In this document: positions 1 to 8,698 of the stretch, in pieces | Numbering within the stretch: position 1 is the stretch's first letter | How the letters are laid out: the number at the start of each line of letters is the position of its first letter | Assembly (NCBI GenBank): GCA_964019135.1 | Contig: OZ025249.1 | Location: forward strand, 7,056,039-7,120,038 | Source of the DNA: Arenicola marina | Lineage: Eukaryota; Annelida; Polychaeta; Arenicolidae | Direction of reading: 5' to 3' | Length of the DNA: 64,000 nt | The notes under the pieces: model-generated | Database searches by the model: none | Told to the model about the DNA's origin: nothing | Seen by the model: only the letters and a program-made list of their open reading frames with translations | Translations under genes and position numbers: made by a program

Positions 1-378
1 CCCAGAAACCCGATGTAAGACATGGTGCATGTCATCGGAGCGGCTCATTGAATATAGCAATTTCATTCTTGATATTAACGCTCCAGAAGATATTGCAACA
101 TGCAATTTAAAAACATCAATGTCTCGTTCAATATTGCGGCGTCCTACTGTAATATAGGTTATCGAATATAATATGATACTGGTTCACTGGATATAAGAAC
201 CTTGCGTTACGATGTAAATTGACAAGTTCTATAATCTACTGTTCTATCGACTTAGTCTGTGGAACATCGTCAAAAGTGCTGGTAATGATATAACCTTAGG
301 AGTAGCATGCTACTACTTCAGGACGGGAGAAGGAATGCTCTGCGTTCGGACCGCGTTCATTGCGTCGAATCTGGTTAC

Positions 379-502
379 CATGACAGACAGTCTCCGTGTC
401 CAGTTGGACGCCTGGTCCTCAAATGAGAAGAAGATTCCGGCGATTGGAGAGTTAAAGCCGGCGGCGAGTCCGGCCGCCATCCCTATAGTGGTGAACATCA
501 TC
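379..502 (-). CDS. ClC exon 7
   Basis: Acceptor TTTGTGTTATAG|GATGAT, donor GTCATG|GTAACC, phase 2 in and 0 out. It encodes MMFTTIGMAAGLAAGFNSP and then IAGIFFSFEDQASNW, a close match to the ClC helix with the [23 protein letters not shown] pattern. Bases 1-378 beyond it are the next intron; I see no further exon there. Confidence 0.9.
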
Positions 503-2677
503 CTATAACACAAACACTGAAGGTTAAATTCGGCAGGGAGTTATCCCGCCATCCCGATAGTGGTGAACATCATCCTATAACACAAACACTGAAGGTTGAA
601 TCCGGCATCGGGTCGGGCCAAAAGCAAACAGCTGAACCCGGGGTTGACGCACCGAAGACACGTGACCCACGCTCGCTGGGTGATCCTTGGCTTGAAAGAG
701 GTTATGACATTATTATTAAAACAACAGCTTTATCTTTTAAAACATCATCATCCTAATATGAACGTAAGAAAAACAATCGAATAATTACCGCAGGCCAATC
801 TTAGACAACCTGTTTAATCGACTGCAGTTATGCAATAGCCAACAATTCCCAGACTCCAAAGGCAGGACTTGTGCATATCAGACATCGAACCAGTCATCTC
901 TCCGTTTACCTGTCCTTCGTGTTGCGGAAGTGTTTGAAGATTGGGATGCGGCAGTGCAACATCCGGGACATCATCTGGCTCACTCCCGTTCCCACAATGC
1001 CCCTGGGGCCAAAGAAAACCGAAAATGGTAAACCATGTCCACGTGCAGATATGAAAATATACGAATCATGGACTATTATATAATAACCCTTGTCACAGAA
1101 ATTGGAAGTCTAAGGGGACGGCTTTGATCAGCTTAAAGTGAAACATCAGTAATGTTTATGAATATGACGGAAATATATATACGGGTCCCTGGGTTGCTAG
1201 GGGGGCCCACTCCCTCGTCACTCACCCTATGACGGGTCCCGGGGTTGCTAGGGGCAGCCAACTCCCACGTCACTCACCCTATGACTATGACGGGTCCCTG
1301 GGTTGCTAGGGGAAGCCCACTCCCTCGTCACTCACCCTATGACGGGTCCCGGGGTTGCTAGGGGCAGCCAACTCCCACGTCACTCACCCTATGACTATGA
1401 CGGGTCCCTGGGTTGCTAGGGGCAGCCCACTCCCTCGTCACTCACCCTATGACTATGACGGGTCCTTGGGTTGCTGGGTGCAGCCCACTCCCTCGTCACT
1501 CACCCAATGACTATGACGGGTCCCTGGGTTGCTAGGGGCAGCCTACTCTCTCGTCACTCACCCTATGACTATGACGGGTCCCTGGGTTGCTAGGGGCAGC
1601 CCACTCCGTCGTCACTAACCCTAAGACTATGACGGGTCCCTGGGTTGCTAGGGGCAGCCCACTCCGTCGTCACTCACCCAATGACTATGACGGGTCCCTG
1701 GGTTGCTAGGTGCAGCCCACTCCCTCGTCACTCACCCTATGACTATGACGGGCCCCTGGGTTGCTAGGGGCAGCCCACTCCCTCGTCACTCACCCAATGA
1801 CTATGACGGGTCCCTGGGTTGCTAGGGGCAGCCCACTCCCTCGTCACTCACCCTATGACTATGACGGGCCCCTGGGTTGCTAGGGGCAGCCCACTCCCTC
1901 GTCACTCACCCAATGACTATGACGGGTCCCTGGGTTGCTAGGGGAAGCCCACTCCCTCGTCACTCACCCTATGACTATGACTGGTCCCTGGGTTGCTAGG
2001 GGCAGCCCACTGGCCACACATAAAGCCGTGGACGCCAGCTTCACGAGCAGATTCCTCAGCGACAACACTCCATGAACGCTTATACCATTGAGGAAAGCGA
2101 TGAAGTCAGGGGCACCACCCCCAACGGCTGGGGGGTGGGCGTACTGGAGAGAAAATAGAGAGATAAGTAAAACCTCGGGGGTTGGGGGGAGGGGTGCAGT
2201 TTCATCGGAGTTTTTAGGTTTGGTTGTATATTCAGGACGCTTTAACCACTTTTGATCTTATCGCGTCAAGGGAAGCAGGAAGGATGAGTTTCCCCAGGGG
2301 TAACCCCCTACTCTTTGCGAAGAACGACATGGGATCTTTATCCTGCGACCACACAAACGGGGCCACAGCGGGGCTCGAACCATCGATCCAAGTGCCGTTA
2401 GGCTCTCAGGTGGCCAGAACACTCAAGGCGAGCGCTCTAACCTACTGAGCTGTCGTTGGTTAACATGTACTTGATACCAGGCATTGCTACTGTTACAGAT
2501 ATATATGCAGCAAGTCATCTACCAAAGCGATCACGTGATATTGTGGTCCCGTGATAACCGGAAGTGACGTACCACGACGAGGACGGAGCCCGCGATGACA
2601 TAGAGGCAGCTGATTCCCGCCGTCCAGCCCCACGCCGTCACTATGCGGTCCTCCTAACGATGTATAGAGGTCCTAAT

Positions 2678-2713
<36 letters not shown>

Positions 2714-4618
2714 ATAGTTGTAATGCATGCTGCTATTTAGGCACTGTGGTATCTTGTTTAACGAATTATCATATGCATAGGATGCCGAACCAGCATTGTA
2801 AGATACATGTTTAGATTGGACTCGATCGGATCAATCGACGCATATATGCCTTCCTTTGTTCCTTTTTGTGCAGGAAGTCTTTTCTACCTGTCCTTGAAAG
2901 GAGTCGGCCAGTTCACGAGGACACGTGACCTCGGTGTAGTTCCACCCAAGAAACCGTGACGTCAGCTGTCGCCGTTGTGTCCGGTCAACAAAATATATTA
3001 TGTTTTATAATTATGCATTTCAAGTTTAAGCGCCTCAAATCAACCGACCAAAAAAAAAAAAAAAATACGCAGACTGCGGGGTTTTAGGTTACACGTATCC
3101 TGACAGGACCTGTTGGTATACTCTCATCTGGTCCAGTTTGGCTTTGGTCAAGCCTTGAATGCTCTGCTTTAGGATCATAGTCAGGGCTCCGGTGATGACG
3201 CCGATGACGGTCACAATAAACCAGCGGTCCACCTGCCAGTGGCGCTCCCTGGCGGGGAAAACACGCGTATTATGTGAGTCAGACACAGACGCAAGGCATT
3301 CATGGCACCGAGTTCAAGGGATCGAGCGCTTGGCATCGCTTGGAATCTATCAAAGGTATCTGCCCCGGAATGACATCTTTTTTATCGTCTCGTGCATGAC
3401 GTGGTGCCACTAGATGCCATTTTCATTTTCCTGACGTACGTTAGTTATGTTATGTTACACATTCAGGCATATCGTACGTTTGTATGTTCGTTTGTTTGGG
3501 ATAAATAACTACGAGCCTTCTTTATTTAGGACAACATACTTTCGTATTACAAACAGATAATTTCACAAATATTTCACGCCACCGATATATTTGATCGGTA
3601 AGTGTAGCTAACACTGAGGCATATATTTCAATTCATTAATCACCAAAGTAATAAATAATGCGTTCTAGCTGAATTCAATTGTTGAGTTTCTGGATCATTT
3701 CCATGTTATCAAAAACAAAGACAATGTATCGAACCCAACTACAAATCAGTCTTTGTTGAAGCACCTGGATGGTTTGGCCTTGCTCTGTTTCTTCCGGAGC
3801 CACTCCCTGTAGACCTTGTTGTTGGAGGGGTAGTAGTCGATGCTGCTGTACTGCTTGACGGCCGCCTGCTGGGCCGGCTGGTAGTTCTGCCTCAGGTGGG
3901 AGGCCGAATACCTGACGATCCTGTGTCGAGGTTTAACCTGGGCCACCCACGGGTAACAGATGCTTATATCAGTTTGTATCAGTTAATAATATGCGTGGCA
4001 ATAACATGGGGTGAACGCGGTTTATTTATTGTCAAATTATACTTACAGCATATTAATTTGTGAGATATTGTCCTGGTAGGAGTTCGGGAACTAATTTTCA
4101 AGGATATTAAATAATCGGGCGACGTGTGACAGGGACGTGTATTGGAGCAAAAGTAAATGAACGTGTGAAATGCCCGAGATTGTAATCGGTCAAAAAAACA
4201 GTTTTACCACATATAGTAACCATGCAATATAATTCTAAAGCCAAATTAAATTATTTTGTACTGTCCCCGTCTTTCAAATTTAGATAGCTCCTTCACCCCC
4301 CACCCCCCATCCCTCCCCGTCCGTGTATTGATAATGACTCGTGTCCTCGTGTCCTGTGGGTGATGTAGACACGTGATGTGTTCTGCCACTTGCACAGCCA
4401 CCCACCTTAGGCAGTTCCTCTGGCAACATGGACGACAGCCTCCGGGCCAGAGGCGGCTTGATGCGTGGCCCTGGCTCTTCCGGCTCCGGATCCAGGGAGA
4501 ACGCCACGTTGACGTGACCACGCTGATCCTGATCCAAGTGAAACACTGATCCAGAAATCTCTGATCCAGAGATATTATCCTTGGGTGCAGTGCCCGTTCG
4601 GTCTTCTGTAGCCGCCAT
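379..4618 (-). CDS. ClC-6/7-like chloride channel/transporter, N-terminal half (7 exons; continues past left edge)
   Basis: ClC proteins are dimeric membrane chloride channels or Cl-/H+ exchangers; the ClC-6/7 branch acts in late endosomes and lysosomes. Seven exons join with matching phases (4406-4618, 3765-3937, 3095-3248, 2573-2653, 1968-2143, 910-1002, 379-502), giving 1014 nt or 338 codons. The start ATG at 4616-4618 sits in a strong Kozak context (ACCATGG). The N-terminus is cytosolic and Pro/Glu-rich, followed by a YSSIDYYPSNNKVYREW stretch like the SLDY region of ClC-6/7. Helix B follows (IVTVIGVITGAL), then HPPAVGGGAPDFIAFLNG (aligned to the EPVAAGSGIP..FLNG region), GLPLATQGPVIVIGG (aligned to GLAVGKEGPMIHSG) and GMAAGLAAGFNSPIAGIFFS (aligned to [20 protein letters not shown]). 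The later helices and CBS domains would lie off the left edge. Odd points: both anion-site motifs are altered, and the gate Glu is Gln259. No internal stop is seen, so it reads as an intact but divergent family member. Assignment to ClC is firm; to the 6/7 branch it is probable. Confidence 0.9.
476..597 (-). repeat. Direct duplication of ClC exon 7 5' end with its acceptor
   Basis: Two copies about 72 bp apart, nearly identical over about 50 bp from gccatccc through gaaggtt. The copy further into intron 6 repeats the first codons of exon 7 and the acceptor, so there are two candidate 3' splice sites in a row. Only the inner copy leads into the full exon. Confidence 0.8.
910..1002 (-). CDS. 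ClC exon 6
   Basis: Acceptor TTTGGCCCCAG|GGGCAT, donor GACAG|GTAAAC. One base, 30 codons and two bases. It encodes GIVGTGVSQMMSRML and then IFKHFRNTKD, aligned to the AAGISQ...IFEYFRRDTEK stretch of ClC-7. Confidence 0.9.
1186..2012 (-). repeat. 58-bp minisatellite spanning the ClC exon 5 donor (about 15 units)
   Basis: Fifteen tandem units, mostly 58 bp, with some 52-bp units lacking six bases (ctatga). Read on the minus strand each unit holds the exon 5 tail (CCTAGCAACCCAGGG, encoding LATQG) followed by ATAGGGTGAGT, a consensus donor. The unit at 1968-2012 is the real exon end; the rest lie in intron 5. Confidence 0.95.
1968..2143 (-). CDS. ClC exon 5 (selectivity and gate motifs; 3' end inside a minisatellite)
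   Basis: Acceptor TTTTCTCTCCAG|TACGCC; 58 codons plus two bases; donor ATAGG|GTGAGT. GGGAP (2108-2122) replaces GSGIP and ATQGP replaces GKEGP; the Gln codon is 1988-1990. The last 44 nt or so, and the donor, are the first unit of the 58-bp tandem array. The donor choice is supported because joining to exon 6 gives GPVIVIGGIVGTGVSQ, the same length as GPMIHSGSVIAAGISQ in ClC-7. Confidence 0.9.
2350..2457 (-). repeat. tRNA-derived SINE-like copy
   Basis: The minus strand carries an A-box-like CAGCTCAGTAGG (2441-2452) and, 60 bases on, an intact B box GGTTCGAGCCC (2371-2381). The spacing is tRNA-like, but no convincing cloverleaf acceptor stem is seen, so a SINE head is preferred over a functional tRNA. 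It lies in ClC intron 4. Confidence 0.6.
2573..2653 (-). CDS. ClC exon 4
   Basis: 27 codons between acceptor CGTTAG|GAGGAC and donor GTG|GTACGT, phase 0 to 0. It encodes EDRIVTAWGWTAGISCLYVI and then AGSVLVV, aligned to the LLWATLNAAFVLVGSVIV helix C region of ClC-7. Confidence 0.85.
2676..2713. repeat. (AT)n microsatellite
   Basis: Near-pure alternating AT/TA run in ClC intron 3, just upstream of the exon 4 acceptor on the coding strand. Confidence 0.9.
3095..3248 (-). CDS. ClC exon 3 (first membrane helix)
   Basis: Acceptor TTTTCCCCGCCAG|GGAGCG. The split codon AG|G gives Arg, then ERHWQVDRWFIVTVIGVITG, matching helix B of ClC. The 3' end is uncertain: TAC|GTGTAA (ending 3095) or CAG|GTCCTG (ending 3110). 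Both end in phase 0 and both join exon 4 in frame. Confidence 0.85.
3765..3937 (-). CDS. ClC exon 2
   Basis: Acceptor CCCAG|GTTAAA, donor CCAG|GTGCTT; phase 0 in, phase 2 out. It encodes VKPRHRIVRYSASHL and then YSSIDYYPSNNKVYREWL, which resembles the tyrosine/acidic segment before the first membrane helix of ClC-6/7 proteins. Confidence 0.88.
4406..4618 (-). CDS. ClC exon 1 (start codon)
   Basis: 71 codons, starting MAATEDRTGTAPK and ending MLPEELPK. The donor is AAG|GTGGGT and the exon ends in phase 0. An upstream in-frame GTG at 4625-4627 is ignored because the ATG has an optimal Kozak context. The segment is soluble and acidic/proline-rich, as expected of a ClC cytosolic N-terminus. Confidence 0.85.
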
Positions 4619-4737
4619 GGTTGACACGTTGTGGGTAAATGGGTGTGTTATGAGATGTTATTCCGCATGCTATGTATCTGTGTGATGATTATATATGATG
4701 TTATGATCCAGGTACCGTGGTGTGCAATCTCAGATGA

Positions 4738-4745
4738 TGACGTCA
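4738..4745. promoter_or_regulatory. Palindromic CRE (TGACGTCA) upstream of the ClC start
   Basis: A perfect 8-bp CREB/ATF site, followed directly by a second half-site (cgtcac), 120 bp upstream of the ClC ATG on the coding strand. Position and perfect match suggest a promoter element; this is inferred from the motif alone. Confidence 0.45.
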
Positions 4746-5815
4746 CGTCACTGGACCACACGCTTCAGTACGCTGTCAATACACGTGATCATCATATTCC
4801 ATGCGATCATACCTTCTGGACCGCTGTATTGCCTAACGCGATGACCTTGCTGAAGAGGACTTATCTACGTCGACCTAACATACTAATCGCAATATTCCGT
4901 CGCCTGGCTTGATACTACCAACAGCCAAACGCTGGCCCCGATCTCAATACGCCATGAATAGTTCGGTCGTTACTGAAATGTATAGAAATTTCTCGCAAAG
5001 TGTCTGCAATGTTATCAGGGCTTAGCCGCCAGATATAAACATCATTATATTTATAGATATATGTATATATTGTTATGAGCAAGCATTGAGGACATTGCAC
5101 CCACGACGTGCGGCAGTATATAACGCTAAGTTACAACAGCGGACCCTCTTGTTTGGCCACGTGCTGCGAGGCTCCTCGCCAACGAGACATTCCGTGGTCG
5201 AGATCATCGGCGCAAGATTAGCGACTAGTCAATAGATATGTGAACACTCCATCAGTATCATGCAATTAGAGCGTGCATTATTAGGTCATGAAATGACCAC
5301 GACTGGAGCCAAAAGAAATTCATAGTTTCCACGGTTGCATATTACTTTTAGCGCTTAACATCTGAAGGTGTTCAGCGTATAGAACAGGCGTGTGGCATAA
5401 GAAGGTTTGCCAAAAGCATTTTAGTGATATGATGAATCAATTTGATTACGTCTCAATTCTAAAAGGTATATATGCCTGTTTTGTCACGTACGGATTTATT
5501 ATATGCGATGACCTTTCGCGCATAACTGAATCAAATTAAAAGTTTAACAGAGCCAATAAAATCCATGGTTATATCGTCAGCTATCGATAGAAGCCGGTTG
5601 GCAAACAGTAATGCAGAAAGAACCAATAACCAAAATAACACGTTGATGTGTAATTAGCAAGTTTATTTGTGCTCTACCAGAAACATACAATATATAGTAA
5701 AACCAGTGGAAAAAATTAACCTTTGTTCTACATCTCTTTCGCGTCGACTTGAACCTATCATGATAGTACAACATGACATCGAGTTGCAAGAGTACACAGT
5801 GCCCCCATGTACACC

Positions 5816-6195
5816 CACATAGCTGCTTACTGCACACTCACATAGCTACGTAATGTACACTCATATAGCTACGTAATGTACACTCACATAGCTACGTAAT
5901 GTACACTCACATAGCTACGTAATGTACACTTACATAGCTACATAATGTACACTCACATAGCTACGTAATGTACACTCACATTGCTACGTAATGTACACTT
6001 ACATAGCTACGTAATGTACACTCACATAGCTGCTTAATGTACACTCACATAGCTACGTAATGTACACTTACATAGCTACGTAATGTACACTCACATAGCT
6101 ACGTAATATACACTCACATAGCTGCGTAATGTACACTCACATAGCTACGTAGTGTAAACTTACATAGCTAAGTGATGTACACTAGCATAGCTAAG
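5816..6195. repeat. 23-bp minisatellite (about 16 units)
   Basis: Tandem 23-bp units of the type acactcacatagctacgtaa. On the minus strand each contains TATGTGAGTG, a donor-like string. It lies 1.2-1.6 kb upstream of the ClC start codon, where a 5' untranslated exon could be. Confidence 0.93.
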
Positions 6196-8055
6196 CAATG
6201 TTGCAATGTAGATAATTAATGTTGTACGAAACATGGAACACGTACATTGCAATGTACACCTAACTGTTGACTATAACAATTAACACCTGCATTTATGCAC
6301 ACGAAAACAGCGTTGGTGCACATTATTATTGTCAATGTACACCGCTCCGTAAAATACAATGTTCGCTGTGACTGAATGTACATTATGACGTAAATTACAC
6401 GATTATGCAATGTAAATAGTTACGTAATTCGCATAGTCACGTAATGTATATAATTACGTTATATACAGTTACGTAATATGTATTGCAACGCATAGTGTAT
6501 TGTTACGCACTGTAAATATATACAGTTAAGTACTGTACATCGTCACGTATGCACGATGTTACACAACTAAGTGTTACACAACAGATCCGCACCAGGTCCA
6601 GAGCTATGCAGCAGAGACAGATGTGACCGGTGACAGCTTGACGCACCTGTCCTGCACACTGTTGCTAATGGCATGTACACACTGGTACGGTTTGCCATGT
6701 TAGCCATTACACAATGTAAACAAACACTGATACGTAATGTAGTAAACGGTAAGAATATACAGTCCATGGCTTCAGATAAACAGTCTACCATGAAATGGAG
6801 CCCAAAGCAGGCAAACATTATTCAAGTTGCAAAGTATGACAACTGCCGCTACTAAAATCTACATAACAGTGACTATATTACTACTCACCTCGAGTAAACA
6901 ACATATATATATAATGTACAGACAATTCGATGGTAACATGCAACGTACGCGACGTGACCTCTCAGTCATTTTCAAATTTAATGTTGCCACGTCTGATTCA
7001 ATGGATATATAAACAAAATAACTAAATGTGGCAAAATATATTTTGTTACAAACTGAAACTTGATTTTTGTAATGCGCATATTCATGACTGACTCATAATA
7101 GAGATACACATGTCCTGATTCACAGAGATAACCTGTCTCGACGGAAAGAACACAGGCGAGATACAAATGATCGAGTTCATGCATTGATCGTAGCTGCTTT
7201 CATCTGGATTCTTATTGCCTTTATAAAAACAAAAATCTCATTAAAATGCCACAGCGCGGCATAAAGAGTAGCAGGGCGGTGGGGGGGCGGGGGGGGGGGG
7301 GGTGAGAGGGGGCACGCCCCATCGTAGGTATTTGATAGTAGAATAATTGGATAGAAGACCACGTCACCAAGCGAAGTTGTATGGAAAGTCATTTGGACCA
7401 GAATCCCACGTGCGACCTAAAAGTCAATATGGGAAGCCACTTGAGGTAGAATATCTGTCATGGTGTGCCTATAATTGACTTGGATATTTTGTTACGGGAA
7501 AGCCCAAACAATACCGAAAGACTTGCATTATACGTTGTTCGAGAATGTGGAATTCTCAGGGGTACCTCACCTTCCTATGCAAACTTGGTCCAAGGCTCCG
7601 CTTCGCTGTTCCCCGCTAATGACTCCTTCATGTATCACCCCGAAAAGCGCAACAGAATAAAGTGCAAGCAGAAACACACCAGGAAAAACATTTTGTGACC
7701 TCACCGTTAACAAATTCATTAAAGTTTAAATGTTGTTTAACACCAGAAAAATATGAACAATTGATTGGACATTGGTCCAGATCCCCCACTGAACCACTTG
7801 CTGCCTGCCCGGGTATGGCGCGCCATCTGTATAACAATCAGGACTCCAGCAATGCGATACGCATCAACAAGTGATGAACACAGATCAAAATGCCTATAAC
7901 GCAGCATTTGCCATCTCTAGCACGACAACCTCCTTGTAACTGGGATACAACTTCCATGCATGGCCGATTGGTGTTGGGCATATTTAGGATAGGGATAGGA
8001 TATGTTTGAGTGTAACATCGTAATGAACAAAATGATAGTCTTTCCATGCGTTTTT

Positions 8056-8202
8056 ATATATATCTATATATACATGTATTTGTATATATATATATATATA
8101 TATATATATGATACTGCTACCAAACTAATATCATAAGCATATATTTGTGTAGGTATATGGAAACTAAATATAGCTATGCATATATATATATATATATCTT
8201 GT
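8056..8202. repeat. (AT)n microsatellites
   Basis: Two AT dinucleotide runs (8079-8110 and about 8178-8200) in an AT-rich segment downstream of the aminopeptidase gene. Confidence 0.85.
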
Positions 8203-8357
8203 TCTTTACCAAAACTATATCAAATCTATACACAGGCCTACGCTGGAACCTATATTTTCCGTTCTATAATTAATTGTCTTTTCTGACGCGCATTACTCTT
8301 CAAAAACTGGCTGTGTTTCCATGGTTTTAGCTGCCATGGTTTTGATTGCCATCATTG

Positions 8358-8371
8358 GTTACCATGGCAAC
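8358..8371. promoter_or_regulatory. RFX X-box (GTTACCATGGCAAC)
   Basis: An exact match to the RFX X-box consensus, GTNRCC then RGYAAC with a 2-bp gap. Degenerate relatives (ccatggttttagctgccatgg) lie within 50 bp to the left. It sits just past the aminopeptidase stop and 3.7 kb upstream of ClC. Function is inferred from the motif only. Confidence 0.45.
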
Positions 8372-8622
8372 ACACAGTACACACGTGTGGTTGTTGTCGC
8401 TCCCTCTATTGGCCCCACGACAAGACTTCTCCTCTAGCCTTTGGACACACTAACATCTACTTGCGATCTGTATAGACGTCTATTACGTCCCCAACACCCA
8501 CACTGTCGCCATGACGACCACCCACACTGTTTCCATGACGACCTACACGGCGGCCCTGGCCTCCCGTACAGCTAGACTGACTACAGTCACGTGGTACCAC
8601 CAGCGTGGTGTTCAGCAGTCGC

Positions 8623-8698
8623 TCATTCCGTGGGTGCGTGAGACTTGAGCCAGTTGTGAATTGTGTCGTGGTTCAACTTCATCCAGTTGATGTTGGAT
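8623..8698 (-). CDS. M1 aminopeptidase exon S (stop codon)
   Basis: Acceptor CTGTCGCGCAG|ATCCAA. It encodes [19 protein letters not shown] and ends HAPTE with TGA at 8623-8625. This matches the usual C-terminal ENxxWLxxNxxxIxxWL pattern, so the protein ends normally. Confidence 0.93.

Larger units (their letters stand above)
6196..8622. other. Intergenic stretch between the aminopeptidase 3' end and the ClC 5' side
   Basis: No coding exon was recognised. It holds AT-rich DNA, a G homopolymer run near 7280-7301, (AT)n runs at 8056-8110 and 8178-8202, and an X-box at 8358. The aminopeptidase 3' untranslated region should occupy its right part; I found no clear AATAAA on the minus strand close to the stop codon. 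Confidence 0.5.

Noticed and set aside
2371-2452. Functional tRNA gene
   Set aside because: A and B boxes are present but no matching acceptor stem or clear anticodon arm was found; a SINE head is simpler.
4625-4627. GTG as the ClC start, giving three extra residues
   Set aside because: The ATG at 4616-4618 has an ideal Kozak context; non-ATG initiation is not needed.
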